The notes under the pieces were generated by a model that was given only the letters and a program-made list of their open reading frames with translations, searched no databases and had not been told where the DNA came from. Below, in pieces: positions 33,586 to 46,001 of a DNA stretch of 64,000 nucleotides. The DNA is from Gnetum montanum (taxonomy: Eukaryota; Streptophyta; Gnetopsida; Gnetales; Gnetaceae), in assembly GCA_015680685.1 (NCBI GenBank), contig MNCI01006121.1, positions 84,633-148,632 of the forward strand. Reading direction: 5' to 3'. Numbering within the stretch: position 1 is the first letter of the stretch; each line of letters starts with the position of its first letter. The translations under genes and the position numbers were made by a program.

Positions 33586-34350
33586 TCAATTCCAAGAATG
33601 CTTCTTGAAATTCCAAACAAATGAAACATCTTTTTCTAAGAGCATGTATAATGGTTTAGCAATTTTTGAAAATTCTTTGATAAACCTTGTATAATACCTA
33701 CCATATTCTAGAAAATATTGAACAGTATTTAAAATAGATGGAGCTATAAGTGTAGATATGACTCTTATTTTCTCATAATCCATCCTTATCCCATCTTTAG
33801 AAATAACATGTCCTAACACTGTGCCATTTATAACCATCAAGTGACTCTTTTCCCAACATAATTTTAAATTTTTATCAATACATCTATCTAAGACATGTTC
33901 AAAATGTTGTAAAGTTTCCTCATAAGTATTCCCATAGACTGAAAAATCATCCATAAAAACTTTAACATAATCTTCTAACATATTAGAAAATATTGATATC
34001 ATGGCTCTTTGAAAAGTAGCAAGTGCGTTACAAAGGCCAAAATCCATACGTTTATAAGAAAAAGTTCTATAAGAACATGTAAAGGTTATTTTATGTTGGT
34101 CTTTAGGGGCAATGGCTACTTGATTGTAACCTCTAAATCCATCTAAAATGCAATAATATTCATGTCCTTCTAATTTTTCCAAAATTTAATCTATGTATGG
34201 TAATGGAAAATGGTCTTTCTTTGTATTTTGATTTAACCTTATATAATCTACATAGACTCTCCATTTTTCACCCTTTTTTTGGTACTATAGTAATTGGGCT
34301 TACCCATTCACTATTAGCTATTGGATAAATTATTCCTTCTTTCCAAAGTT
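33586..34350 (-). pseudogene. Athila reverse transcriptase
   Basis: The open frame 34182-33586 (198 codons) includes 'GFRGYNQVAIAPKDQHKITF', 'YKRMDFGLCNALATFQRAMI' and 'EDYVKVFMDDFSVYGNTYEE', the FMDD being the catalytic motif. 'GTVLGHVISKDGIRMDYEKI' and 'KEFSKIAKPLYMLLEKDVSF' follow. The start of the domain (34350-34200: 'ANSEWVSPITIVPKKG') is in a shifted frame with stops. The active site itself is intact. Confidence 0.9.
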
Positions 34351-34393
34351 TTGAAATTTCATCCTTAATAATTTGTTCTAAGGCTAGATTAAT

Positions 34394-34900
34394 TCATCTT
34401 GGGAGAATTCTTACTAGTTTTACATTGTCCTCTAGATAGATATGATGTTGGTAGATGTTGGGTGAGATTACTTGGTGAAGGTCCTCATAACTCCATTCAA
34501 ATGCCTTAGATTTTCTATGTAGAACTTCTGATAATTTTCTTTCTTGCTCATTAGTAAGTTGGGAATTTATTATTAATGGTTTATTATGATCTAGGAACAC
34601 ATACTTAAGTGTACTAGGTAGTTCTCTAAGATTCTAGGAATCTTTATTTATTGGTTAAACTATTTCTCTAATATTTCCTAAACCCAAATTAAAAATCTAA
34701 TCAAGGAGATCTTGTTGTTCTTTAGTTAAAGATATTAATACTGGCTCCTAAATCCAATAGGACATTTTTAATTACTTGGCCATTTATTTTGATTAGGATG
34801 GTAGGGACTCTAGGATCTTGGTATTTTCGAATCTCATGATTTTGTATAGGTTGAGAAAGATTGTCAACCAAATAAACCTGTTTAGGAATTCTTTTCCTTT
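34394..34900 (-). pseudogene. Athila protease region and linker
   Basis: About 34850-34700 the minus strand reads 'VPTILIKINGQVIKNVLLDL' then 'GASINILTKEQQDLLD', the aspartic-protease DLGAS motif of Athila pol. The frame 34600-34394 ('KPLIINSQLTNEQERKLSEV', 'AFEWSYEDLHQVISPNIYQH') is the usual linker to RT. Confidence 0.8.
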
Positions 34901-35342
34901 CTTCTCCTAGTGCATAATTCCCTTAAGTATTTGGCATAAAGAGGTGTTTCTTTTACTGCTTGTTCTAAAGGGATATGCAAATACAATTCACTAAACATTT
35001 TTTCAAGATGGGCTTTAGTTGTAAAATCCTCTTGTAATCATTTAGGAAAAGGAGGTAAAACTGGTTTCCTAGAGAGTAATGGTTGTTCTTTTTCCCTAGT
35101 TGGTTGATCTTCCTCATTTACTATTAATGGCTAAACTTCTTCTTATGTCCCTACCTCCTGAAATCTCACCTTCTTTTGGGGTTTAGATTCAATTTTTTTT
35201 CCACTCATTGTAGTGATGCAATGTAATTTCTCTTTATCCTTTCTTTGAGATGTGGGATTTGGCTTAGGTTGCGATGGTAATTCATTTTTCATTAAGTCCT
35301 AAAATATCCTTCTAATCTCACTCATGAATTGTCTACTTTCTT

Positions 35343-36640
35343 CTATGATGGAAGTAAGGATTTGAGTGAGTTCATCCAAGTGTTCATTAGTTGGATTCTT
35401 AAATGGCCTAAAGTTATTTTAGGATATTGTTGTTGGTAAAATAGTAGTTGAGGAAAGTTCATTGTTAGTTGGCTTTTCAATTGTTGAAAAGCCTTTACTA
35501 ACTCTTGCATTTCCTCTTGACAATAGAACAAGGCTAGGCAGGTTGTTTGGTCATGTTGTGGACTACCACAAATGTTACACATTTCTCCTTGAATTTTAGG
35601 AGCTTTTTTTTAATTAATCATGTCAACTAATCCACTTTTTTATTTAACTATTCTATTTGTTGAGTCATGCCTTGCATGATATTGGGTTTTGGCCAACATT
35701 TACTTTGATCTACTAATGAATCTAGGATTCTCCAACCATCTTTTGGGATCACATTTAAAATATTTCCTCCACATGCAAAGTCAACATTTTGCCTATAATA
35801 AGATAATAAGACTTCTATAAAGATTTGAATTAATTAATGACCTAAGAATCCATGGTTTTTATTTTTTAAGCATAATCCTTTAAATCTTTCAAAGGTGCTC
35901 TCATAGTCTTCATCCTCATGTTGCATAAAACTCATTAATTACTTCCTTAATGAATACAACCTATTATTAAAAAGAAATCTTTACAGAAAGCATTCTTAAA
36001 TTCATCCCATGAACTAATTTGTGTTCTAAGGGTTTGTAGCCAAAAATTAGCTTTTTCATTTAAGGTTGATTTAAAGGAAATCATCTTAGTTCTATCCCCA
36101 CTCTCAGGTGCTAACATGGGTAATGTTGTTTCAAATTCTCTTATGTGGGTAATCAGATCCTCATCATTTGTTCCTTTAAAGATAGGTAATAAATGAATAA
36201 TTTTAACCTATACATCTCTTCCTTGTGGAAAAACTAATGGTCCCTAAGGTATAATGGATGTTCTTTGATTCAATAACTCCCCAAGGGTTTGTCCTGGGTA
36301 GGGCTGACCAATTAGAACATTAGAACTCAAACTACCAAAGGAGAGAGGAATTAAACCTAAGAAAAATGGGGGAGGTGTATGGTGTGAAGATGATCCCATC
36401 ATGTAAGTAGAGGTTACTATTGGGGTTACTATAGGATTTGGTATAGAAATAGAGATTGGTGGTGGAGTTTGTAAATTCAAAGTACTCACTAGTTGGGTAA
36501 TACCTCCAATTGTAGTCACATAAGTTGATATGGAGATTTTGAGACCTTGCCTCTATAGTTGAACTCATGGTTGTAGTTGGAATATCAAATAGAGGATTAA
36601 CAAATATGAAAAATTTAGGTTGTGTTTTTTCTTTAGGATT
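35343..36640 (-). pseudogene. Athila gag with zinc knuckle
   Basis: Gag proper runs from about 36520 to 35343: 'GQPYPGQTLGELLNQRTSII', 'DLITHIREFETTLPML', 'MISFKSTLNEKANFWLQTLR' and 'QHEDEDYESTFERFKGLCLK'. The zinc knuckle is 'CNICGSPQHDQTTC' (35579-35538), canonical CX2CX4HX4C. Upstream to 36640 is a Pro- and Thr-rich leader. Several stops interrupt it. E3 is inserted 45 bp upstream, at 36692. Confidence 0.85.
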
Positions 36641-36691
36641 TTGTGTTGTCAAAGGGGAAAAAATCAAATCTTGATTATGTTAGTTCCTCTT

Positions 36692-37524
36692 TGATGAGCA
36701 GTGAGGTACCCTTACGCCCAACCATACTAACACGAGCATGTACATGCTATCCAATTGAACTCCATGGATGGGCTAATTGTGAGTTCTAAGATAGTTATTA
36801 TGCTTCATTGTTCATTTTCTTCCCACATCAGACTAGTGGAAGCCTTGTCACGTATGGTTTAGTCTGAATTGAGGCGTATGATGTAATGTTTTGGCACTAA
36901 TCCTACTATAGAATGATAATAAAGAGTTGATTAACTAAGGGTATGAAACAAATGCTATATTCACCTAAGGCGATGAGTATCCAAATCCAATTTTCCATAC
37001 ACACCTTGGGCTTCACGTAGTTGCTACTAGGATTACCAAACACTAATCACTACTAGGTTACCAGACAATATGCTTATGTGTTCACAATTGGTCATACCCA
37101 TTTCGCTTAATGACGAGGAGCATAAATAACATTATTTGGAAATTGCAAGATATAAAAACATTAAAATTTTAATCTAAGGAAATCACAAATGTAAAGTGGA
37201 TGTTGCAATGATGTAAATGATCTCAATCTTTATTGTTGAACATGTAATGTGCCCAAGTACATTGCACTTGAATAAGNTATAGTGTGATGTTTATGGTTGC
37301 ACAACATCCTTATTCGAGTGCAATGNTAGGCATACACTTGAACTGAAATTGGAAAACTCTAACAGACTCTATCTATATCTATCTACCTCCCCTATGTGAT
37401 ATTTATAGGTGAGAATGGCAGAAACAACATCGGATATCCGACATCACCTACTGACCTCGATATTAGATCCCTGATATCATATCCACAATATCGAAGCCCT
37501 GATATCACTTTTGAGGAATCATCA
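36692..37524 (-). repeat. E3 3' LTR
   Basis: 833 bp. Palindrome cores at 37433, 37459, 37473, 37487 and 37501. Reverse TATA box 'atttata' at 37401-37407. The 48 bp between the N bases at 37277 and 37326 are inverted relative to the 5' LTR. Confidence 0.9.
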
Positions 37525-37533
37525 TACCCCCAC
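37525..37533 (-). promoter_or_regulatory. E3 polypurine tract
   Basis: Plus-strand 'tacccccac', that is GTGGGGGTA on the element strand, identical to E2. Confidence 0.85.
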
Positions 37534-37654
37534 AACTGAATGAAAACTTGTCCTTGAGTTTCATACAAAATGGTGAAAGGTATGGGATTATTGACTAGTA
37601 AGACAATCATTACAAGAATCAGAAGTAAGAATAAAAAGAAGAATGATAGAGTCA

Positions 37655-40310
37655 CTATGTTGTGCCAGGAGGTGGTGACTCTTCCACAATCTCCTTTCCT
37701 TTTCCTTTATCTCTTGGTTTTGGAGGCTTGTGATGATGTAGCAGTGATTGAAATTTCTCCTCCTCTATTCTAGGATCATGCATAGTCCATGAAAATGATT
37801 TTATGTGTGAGGGAACTGGCACATCCCATAGGCATGGTAGCTACAGAAACATTTGATTGACTTTTACATACCATGCCACAAACTGTTGTCTCTTCTCTTC
37901 AAATGCCTTGGCCTTATCTCTTAACCCTTGATAATAAACAAAGCATCTAGCTAGGTCTACAACTACATCTTTCTATCCATGGTAGCTTGCCTTAACTATC
38001 TCTAATTCTATAGTTGCAACCGCTATCTTGTCGAGAGTTGCTTTGCGATCGAAAACCTCCTTTTCATACAATGTGTATGTGGCAGCTACCTGCCTCTCGA
38101 GCTCATTGTGTGGGCACCCTGCTGTCAACATGGCCAAGTTGGCATATTGAAGATTGGCCAACTTCATGTACTCTTTTAAATCAAGAATTTGTAGGTCCAG
38201 ACTTTTAACCTCTACCTGGTGAGTAAGGGCATATATATCCAAGATTTTCTCCAGTCCGATTGTTGGGCCATAAAAGAAAATATGTGGCCCTTTTCCATCT
38301 ATATTTCTTTTTCAATGAATCCCTTGTACATGCCCACCTAGTCATAAAAGTGCTTCTTGAGGCACTCATGCTTTTTGGCCTCATTCTACCATGCACTTAT
38401 TTCAATGACTGACTTTTGTTGGATAGCACGTACCTCCTCCATAGAGAAGGTTCAATTTTCTCGGGTGAGGCGACTCATGCCATGGTTGACTCATACCAAC
38501 TACTCTCTTAGCTAGTGGACACTTTCTTCTAACAAATTCTTTTACTACTTAATGGTGGCCAACTTATTATTTGCTGCAGTTAACTACTTATTTCTTCTTG
38601 TAGGATGGTAAGGGCCTTGAGATGTGCAAGGGTTCACGCTTCTACGGCAGAAGCATCTCATACGGCCTACTCTCTTTCCTATGCTAGGTTTTTATTCTCT
38701 TCTATCATCTAAGCCAATTGCTTAGTTCAAAAAGCCTCCATTGTCTTGGGTGGGATCAATGAAGATGGATCCCACCTTTCCACCTTTAAGGTTGCGAGGT
38801 CTTGATGAAGCCTTTGGGCTTCCACCTCTACATGCTCAACCCTGTGCTTGGCAATGACAAGTTTTCCTTTGGTTGAAATTAATTTAGACTGTGCTACAGT
38901 GACATCGTTAGGGATGTTGAATAAGGAGGTCATTATCTACCCTATCTGCAACATTCTATCAAACACAGCCTTGTGTTCAGCCAGAGTCATGGTGGGATGA
39001 ACCAATGTTTGTGCATCCTCTGTGCCTATGAGATCTGTTGGTGGTACAACAGGAACATGAAAGGATTCTTTAATGTGGTTCTTGATAACGTACACTGCAC
39101 CTACCACATCCTAGTATTGCATGACTACCACTATAACCCCTTCACCAGTTTTGAGCATTACTTGACATGATGCAGTGTTCCAAGAGATTTGTTGTGACCA
39201 CTAGGCTTCTTGTCTAGACTAGAGTGAAACCTACCCTATGGCAGGATCAGCAAACACTATGGGCTAGACCACATCATCAATAACTTAAAAGAGGCTTGAC
39301 TCATCGAGTGTTCCCTAGCTCACGAGGTCTAAGATTTTCCAGAGATGCCTAAGTGCATGCCTATAATCATAAGTTCATGACTATTGCTAAGGTGGTTGAG
39401 ATGATGGCAATGGTTGTTTAGACTGTAGTCTATGATTAGGTCCTACTTTCTATTGCTACTTAGCCTACACCAACTAGTGCCTGAGCTATTTGATTTTTTG
39501 CTCTAGTTGGTCGATGTATCCCTACTCTAGTTGCTACTCTTCCTATTCTTCCTCCTTTCTGAGATCTTTTCTTAAAGGCATTGGTTTGAGCAGTTTTGCA
39601 AAAGAATTGTTTTGAGCTTTACGGGATACATCATTGGTATATCCAAGGATTCTAGCATGTTAACACAATTTCTAGATTAGACAGGGAAAAAACAAAGTAA
39701 GCTTCCCCATCTTCGCCTCTTTGAACTGTTGCTCGATCTCCATGAAGTATAGTTGGGGAATGTTGGCTTGAAATTTTTCCATTAACATAGCACATCCCTG
39801 AGCTGCATAGGTGGACAAACGATTAAGCCCCATTGTTGGGAATAAATGATATGTCCCAATTTTAAAATAGGTACACTCTTCCAGGCTTAGTTCATTGTAT
39901 GACTTATTGTCATCGTCAAAAACACATTTCAACCATAGCTTACAGCTCTCTAGATCAAGTTGGGTTGACAGAACTGACAATTGCGCTCCAACATTTGGCA
40001 AGTTTAGGGCTTTAGCAATTTCCTTGATGGAATAAGAGACTGTGACCCCACCAATTCTTACCATGGTACCTTCTTCTCTACCATGCCAAAAAGAATAAGT
40101 CTCCCAAAGGTACCATTCTACATTTTCAGAAAAAATTGGCCAAAATGAAGACACTTGCAATTGTGTCCTCATTGACTAAGGGGTGAACTCATTGAATAGC
40201 CTGAAGTTCATTTCCACAATGATCAAGGCCAACGTAGGACATGCCTGAATGGTAGCAAGGCATTTTAGTGACAACATGAGTCATTGTCCTTGCACTTGAG
40301 GTGCTACCTC
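37655..40310 (-). pseudogene. ORFx of E3: long extra reading frame, coiled-coil C-terminal half
   Basis: I do not recognise the family with confidence. From about 40310 to 38300 one minus-strand frame is followed, interrupted by stops; a frame change follows near 38300-38250. The open part 40172-39672 (166 codons) has 'VEWYLWETYSFWHGREEGTM', 'VRIGGVTVSYSIKEIAKALN' and 'LNRLSTYAAQGCAMLMEKFQ'. The layout loosely recalls the plant transposon-protein domains captured by some plant elements. The C-terminal half (38933-38727; 38242-37973) is rich in Leu, Glu, Lys and Ala with heptad-like spacing, so a coiled coil is likely. It ends 'HHHKPPKPRDKGKGKEIVEE', then 'SPPPGTT', stop at 37657-37655, about 120 bp before the polypurine tract. 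E4 has a shorter homologue with the same ending. No pol motif occurs in it. Confidence 0.65.
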
Positions 40311-40639
40311 CACTTGCATAGATTAAGCTTCAACAAGGACTTCTACAGGGGCTTCTTAATAGATGTTGAATGACCGTGCCTCCTGCTCAATTGGTGGCCC
40401 TTGCTAGCCAATTCAACCTTGGTTTCCTTGAGGGCTTTTTCTTGGTCTCTGTGATGGATCATCATGGGTTGCTCATTTTGGGGCCATCTACAATTACACA
40501 AAACATTAGCTTACTAAAGGATCCTTGTATTGATCACATTACTCATCTATACCTTAGTCAACCTTCAATGTACGTTATAGCCATGTTAGATTGCAAAGTT
40601 AAGGCCTTACTTACTTTTTTTCAAAATGGTCTAATAAGA

Positions 40640-41600
40640 TAGTTACTTAGGGATATTTAAAAAGTATCTTTGGCATGGTGGGAAATGTTTATTTACTCAT
40701 TTAGCTTTGATTTTACTTTGTGTATTCATTGTTTACCCTTAGAATACCTTTCAAGTGATAGCAATTTTCAAAGAAGAAATGTGATGTTAGGTGAACATAA
40801 CAACCCACACCCACCGCCNTGCTTGTAGTCCATACTTCATGATTTTGTCTACGGGATGTGCTTTGAATTCCCATCAGTTTTTTTCTCTTTTTCTTTTTCT
40901 TTTTCATTTTCTTTTTCCTTTTTCTTCTTGGTTTTTTTTTTTTTTTTTGAATGGAAACCACACCATGCAAAGACATATTTGATAGGTTCAACTTCCTAGT
41001 GGTGTTCAATGGTGGAATGGCATAAAACTAATGACAACATCCATGTGTTCAAGAGAATAAACTAGTACAAGTGTATCAAATCCCCTTAAAGTCACATCCT
41101 TTTCAATTCCTTTGAATCCTTCTTCAGGCTGGAGGATACCAAGCCACAAATTCATTATAGTTTGATTAGAAAATAGGGCTCCATCCTTCCAAAATAGAGG
41201 AAAACCATAAAATTAAGCGAATGGATGGATGACATGGACTCACCGTTCACATAGTTAAATATTTATGACAGAAACCACATAGAAACAAATTCCCACCCCA
41301 GGTGGACCAAAGTAAAAATCACTTATTAATCAAGAACATTTAGGAATGGTAAACAAAATAAATCAAAAAAAAACAAAAACAAAAGAAAAAGGAGGATTAG
41401 TTCATGGTTATAAAGGAAGATAGCCCCAAGAACTATGCATTGAAGGGCAATACGAACTAGCAAAAGGGTCCATGCATTGTGGCTATGTGGTATAGGGCAT
41501 GCTTCCTAGTGGTGTCACACACATGGCATAAGAGTTGGGTTGATATTCTAGTGTGGAAGATGGGGTAGCTTGAAACATTCCCAGTGTCCAACTGAGGTCA
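40640..41600 (-). other. E3 spacer between gag and ORFx
   Basis: Noncoding. It resembles the E2 3' region (31.0-31.5 kb, reverse strand) and the E4 spacer. It holds a long pyrimidine tract on the plus strand (about 40878-40950), so A/G on the element strand, and a single N at 40819. Confidence 0.6.
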
Positions 41601-41619
41601 TGACAACTTGATGGCATGC

Positions 41620-43300
41620 ATGTGTTCTGTTATCTTGGCATAAAATCAAAATCCACAGTGGTGGTCAAAATAGGATTAGAAACAACAAGTGACTTTAGTG
41701 TATGTATAGAAGGTGGTAAATCCAAAATAAGGGACACGTCGCTAGGTTGCCCTTTCACAAGAGTAGTAGATACAGTGGGTGATGTTTGGCCTTTACATTT
41801 TTTGGTGTGAATTGTCCTAAAGAAGGGATGCTTGTGTGGCCATAAAGGGTTTCCATTTGATTGATCGTTGGTATGCACAGTTGCTGCACAAGTAGCCACT
41901 TGTGGCTATAAAGGATGTTGTGTGGAACCCTTTAGAATGGGTGACGACATGTGAAGGGGAAACACATGAGAGCTTGAGAAAGATGATGGAGGATACACGG
42001 CATGCAGTGGTGATGACATAGGAGATGGCACATAGCAATGGTGTTATGGTGGGTGGTACCCGTGTAGTGAAGAAGAAGATGATGAATGGGAACTTGTCAG
42101 TGAAACAGGCTATTGAACGTAGTACTCACATGAGTACGGACGGTGAGATGGCTACCAAATGCATGATTGCCTCCCCCACAACTGTGGTGTTTGCCACTAT
42201 GGTTGAGGTTGACCATAAGGCTAAGGATGATCGCTATCCATGTTGATATAGGATGGACCATAACTGTATGAACGGAAAGGTATTTCTCTAGGCTTGTGCT
42301 GGCGTAAGAACTTCAAATTTAGTCTAGAAGTCTAATGCTCTTGTAGATGTGACAATATCGAGCATCGGCCCTTTGGATGATCATAAAGGCAAAGGTCACA
42401 TTCCTCATCCATGTTTGCAATGAAGCTATCTACCTTGTTGTCAATAGAAGTGTGTTTGTCTTATTGGCCTTTCATCTTGCTTGTTTCGTGATTGGTTCCT
42501 TTATGTTGAGATTCTTCACCAAGACTATGTTGTGCCACACTTACTTTAGTAGGCTTGGCGTATGATGAAGCACTATCCTAAAGCCATGTAGACATCCTAT
42601 TCAACCTTGCATGGAATTCATCAATTAGTTGTTGTATTGGCAAGGGAGGTTGGAACATCTCCCTATGGAAAGTTACCTTATCCTAGTCAGTGATTGTTTT
42701 TGTTGCAAAAATTGATTCCTATTGGTGGTTTTTCAAACTTTGTTGTTAACACAACTCCCCTTCTTCTTTAGTAATCCATTGAATTAGCCTTCTAATTCAT
42801 ATAATTGGCCCTTAGCATATGTTCCAAGGGTCTCTCGTGTTTGAGTCCGAAGCCCATCTATGATGTGATGAAGTTGTTCTTCCTAGGAGAATCCATGGCC
42901 TAAACATTTATGCAATAAAGAGTAATAATGGTCCAGGGCCAAATCCAAGGGCTCATATTCTATTTGTTACCACTCTTAGATCTATTTCTATAACTGGGAC
43001 ACTCTAGCGTAAGTTTGGTACTTATCATTGAATAATTCTAACATCACGGACCAATGCTTAATAGAATTAGGTTTCAATGATTGATACCACACAGAAGCTT
43101 GATCAACAAGTGTCTGAGGAAAGATTTTTAGCTTCTACCACATGTTGTCAATGTTCTATAAGGCACATGCATCATGGAAGACTTTCAAATACTATTGTGA
43201 ATTGGAATTATAGCCTCCTCTAAACCTAGGGATATACTCCATTTTGATTCGTTTGATACAACTATCCCATTGATGCTTTTTGAGGATTCTAACAGCCTCC
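41620..43300 (-). pseudogene. E3 gag
   Basis: Reading down from about 43300: 'MEYIPRFRGGYNSNSQ', 'YLKVFHDACAL', 'LKIFPQTLVDQASVWYQSLK', 'HWSVMLELFNDKYQTYARVS' and 'GHGFS' then 'LHHIIDGLRTQTRETLGTYA', the same gag core as E1, E2 and E4. At about 42370-42330 the knuckle is 'CDLCLYDHPKGRC' with CX2CX3HX4C spacing. The tail to about 41620 is Pro-, Ser- and His-rich. Many in-frame stops are present, most explained by C-to-T changes. Upstream of 43300 to the primer site only poorly conserved sequence remains. Confidence 0.82.
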
Positions 43301-43655
43301 TGAATGTTCGCTAAGCTTTGAGTCAATAACAAGGGTTCACTTTCTCCATCAGACATCTCCATATATGGATGTTGAGTTGTATGAGTCCAATAACCCTATA
43401 GGTAGTTTCAATGATGATATGAGCATTGTGTTCTTTGACATCTATCATTGCATCTAGGATGATCACTCCCTTCTGTGTTGCTATATATAACATTGGTTCA
43501 CAAATGAATGGATTCAACATCAGATAAATCACTAATGTCATGTGCATGAGACATGTTGGAGATGCATGTGTGACTTGTTACTCCTTGTTAAAAGATAGAG
43601 TGTGAAAATACCTACAACAAAGCTGTATGATATAACTATCTTAGATAATTAGCAA

Positions 43656-43673
43656 TCCTCAGCAACAGCACCA
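43656..43673 (-). promoter_or_regulatory. E3 primer binding site, tRNA-Asp type
   Basis: Plus strand matches the 3' end of tRNA-Asp at 14 of 18 bases; all four differences are transitions. 1 bp from the LTR. Confidence 0.8.
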
Positions 43674-43674
43674 A

Positions 43675-44486
43675 TGATGAGCAACAAGGTACCCCTATGC
43701 CCAACCATACGAATACGAGCATGTACATGCGATCTGGTTGAACTCCATGGATGGGCTAATTGTGAGTTCTAAGATAGTTATTATGCTTCGTCGTTCATTG
43801 TCTTCCCATGTCAGACTAGTGGAAGCCTTGTCATGTATGGTTTAGTCTAAAGTGAGGCGTATGATGTAATGTTTTGGCACTACTCCTATTATAGAACGAT
43901 AATAAAGAGTTGATTAACTAAGGGTATGAAATAAATCCTATATTAACCTAAGGCAATGAGTATCTAAACCCGATTGTCTGTATGCACCTTGGGCTTCACG
44001 TAGTTGCCACTAGGATTACCAAATGCTAATCACTACTGGGTTACCAGACAATACGCTTATGTGTTCATAATTGATCATACTCATTTCACTTAATGATGGG
44101 GAGGACAAATAACATTATTTGGAAATTGCAAGATATAAAGACATTAAAATTTTAATCTAAGGAAATCACAAATGTAAAGTGGATGCTACAATGATGTAAA
44201 TGATTTCAATCTTTATTACCAAACATGTAATGTGCCCAAGTACATTTCACTCGAATAAGGATGTCATGCAACCATAAACATCACACTGCGAGCATACACT
44301 TGAATTGAAATTGGAAAACTCTAACTTACGCTATCTATATCTATCTACCTCCCCTATGTGATATTTATTGGCAAGAATGGCAAAAACGACATCAAATATC
44401 CAACATTGCCTACTGACCTCAATATTGAATCCCCAATATCAGATCCACGATATCGGAGCTCCAATATCGCTTTTGATGACTCATCA
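43675..44486 (-). repeat. E3 5' LTR
   Basis: 812 bp, TGATGAGC to CTCATCA. Palindrome cores at 44395, 44421, 44435, 44449 and 44463 keep exactly the 26-14-14-14 spacing of the 3' LTR. Confidence 0.9.
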
Positions 44487-44491
44487 CTCTT

Positions 44492-44926
44492 GGTCTTATT
44501 TTTGAGTGAATTTTGTACATTTATAAAGGTTAAGGGTTCTCCCAGAAGGTTAAATTCATGTTGGTTTCTTTGGTTGCTTTGTTTGTTTTATTTAACAATA
44601 ACATTCTTTATTGGCACATTCATGGGCTACCATTCCTACGAATTTACAAACTAATTGAATAAATTCTACTATCATGGCTTTAATTACAAATTTTTTAATA
44701 GTTTTAGCTGGTTGGATGATAAGAGGAGCTAATTCTTGGGATTTTTTCTTATTTTTGAATTTTTTGATGCAAGAAAAATACATAAAAGAAACTATTTCTC
44801 AAATTACTTAAATAAAAGAAACATAAAATAAAATATAATAAATAAAATAAAATTTACTTGGAATATGAAATTACAAAATGAAATTAAAACATATAGAACT
44901 CTTAATGATGATTAACTCTACTAACC
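44492..44926. other. Athila 5' leader between E3 and the primer site
   Basis: Belongs to the Athila 5' region by position. No convincing reading frame. A gag N-terminus may begin here, but nothing can be supported. Confidence 0.5.
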
Positions 44927-44944
44927 TCCTTAGCAATAGTGCCG
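44927..44944 (-). promoter_or_regulatory. Athila primer binding site, decayed tRNA-Asp type
   Basis: Matches the 3' end of tRNA-Asp at 11 of 18 bases; all seven differences are transitions. It lies 3 bp from the LTR end. Position and pattern make this the primer site despite the decay. Confidence 0.6.
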
Positions 44945-44947
44945 AAT

Positions 44948-46001
44948 TGACAAACTAGACAATATTTGATGCTAGATACCTTTAATCTTTGTCTTCGTTT
45001 GTTTCATTGTAGAAATTATCATCTTATCTATGACTAACATGTGTTGTATCTCATGGAGGAATGGTTTAAAGTCAAAATATCATCATTTCATAAAATGAAT
45101 AATTAGATCTAGATTCAATTGAGAACACCACACTTATGATTGTCACCCATAAGTAAAATCAACAATATTCACCTTAACTTCTAACATTAAGTTTAAAGAT
45201 GAATATAATCAATTAAACCAAATTTAATTTAAATAAATTCATGAGAAATAAGAAATATTACAAAGTAGACATCACCTAATTTGTAACCCTACTCTGTTGT
45301 CTCCACAATGCAACAACTTCACAATCTTAAAATATTGTTGGTTGTTAATTGTCACAAAGCATCGACACTCTTGCTTCACAATTTTGTGCACAAAAAAAAT
45401 TATAATTTGATGTGGTTCTCTCAATAGTATCCTCTCTATGTTTCTTCAATCCTTTTTTCTATTCCTCNNNNNNNNNNNNNNNNNNNNNNNNNNNNNNNNN
45501 NNNNNNNNNAATTACATTTGGCTAGGGAATTTATAAGGACTGATCTAGCACATGAGGAGCCACCACCCATGCATAATAACCATGGCAATAACATCCACTA
45601 CCACCACCCATGTGTAATGGCCATGGCAATAACATCCACTGCCACCACCCACATAAATGACATTCACTATAACATCCAGCACCACCACCTGCATAAGTAA
45701 CATTCATTGTAATGTCCACCGATCACAGCAAAGAAATGCACAATTCCCACCACCCACACATAGGTAATGGCTACAAGAATGTGTAGTCATAAAAATGGCT
45801 AGAAACCACCCCTCATTACCTATGTAACATCCACTATAGAAAAATAGCAATCTCCATCAAGGTAACGTGTAGGAAACAACTGAAATTACGTGGTCAAAGA
45901 ATGTGGTAAATGGAGCGGCACACCCACATTGTAGTGCCAACATCCAAGTTGTAGCTCCATTACCACCATAAATCCTCAACATGCATTCCTATTACTACTC
46001 C
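44948..46001 (-). repeat. Athila 5' LTR, inner part (with a 42-base gap of N)
   Basis: Aligns to 18949-20000 of the 3' LTR. Unknown bases at 45468-45509 fall exactly where the other LTR has a C-rich stretch. Interrupted at 46002 by E4. Confidence 0.9.

Larger units (their letters stand above)
36687..44491 (-). mobile_element. E3: gag-only TGATGAG-family element carrying ORFx, with TSD CTCTT
   Basis: The 3' LTR (36692-37524) and 5' LTR (43675-44486) share ends TGATGAGC and ATCATCA/CTCATCA. CTCTT flanks the element at 36687-36691 and 44487-44491. Minus-strand order: 5' LTR, tRNA-Asp primer site, gag (about 43300-41620), spacer (about 41600-40640), ORFx (about 40300-37655), polypurine tract, 3' LTR. 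No protease, RT, RNase H or integrase motif is visible anywhere in the 6.1 kb between the LTRs, so the element would be non-autonomous. Single N bases at 37277, 37326 and 40819 mark uncertain joins. Confidence 0.88.

Noticed and set aside
41616-42246. Plus-strand open frames (64 and 73 codons) as host genes
   Set aside because: They lie antisense to the Pro-rich gag tail of E3 and carry no domain.
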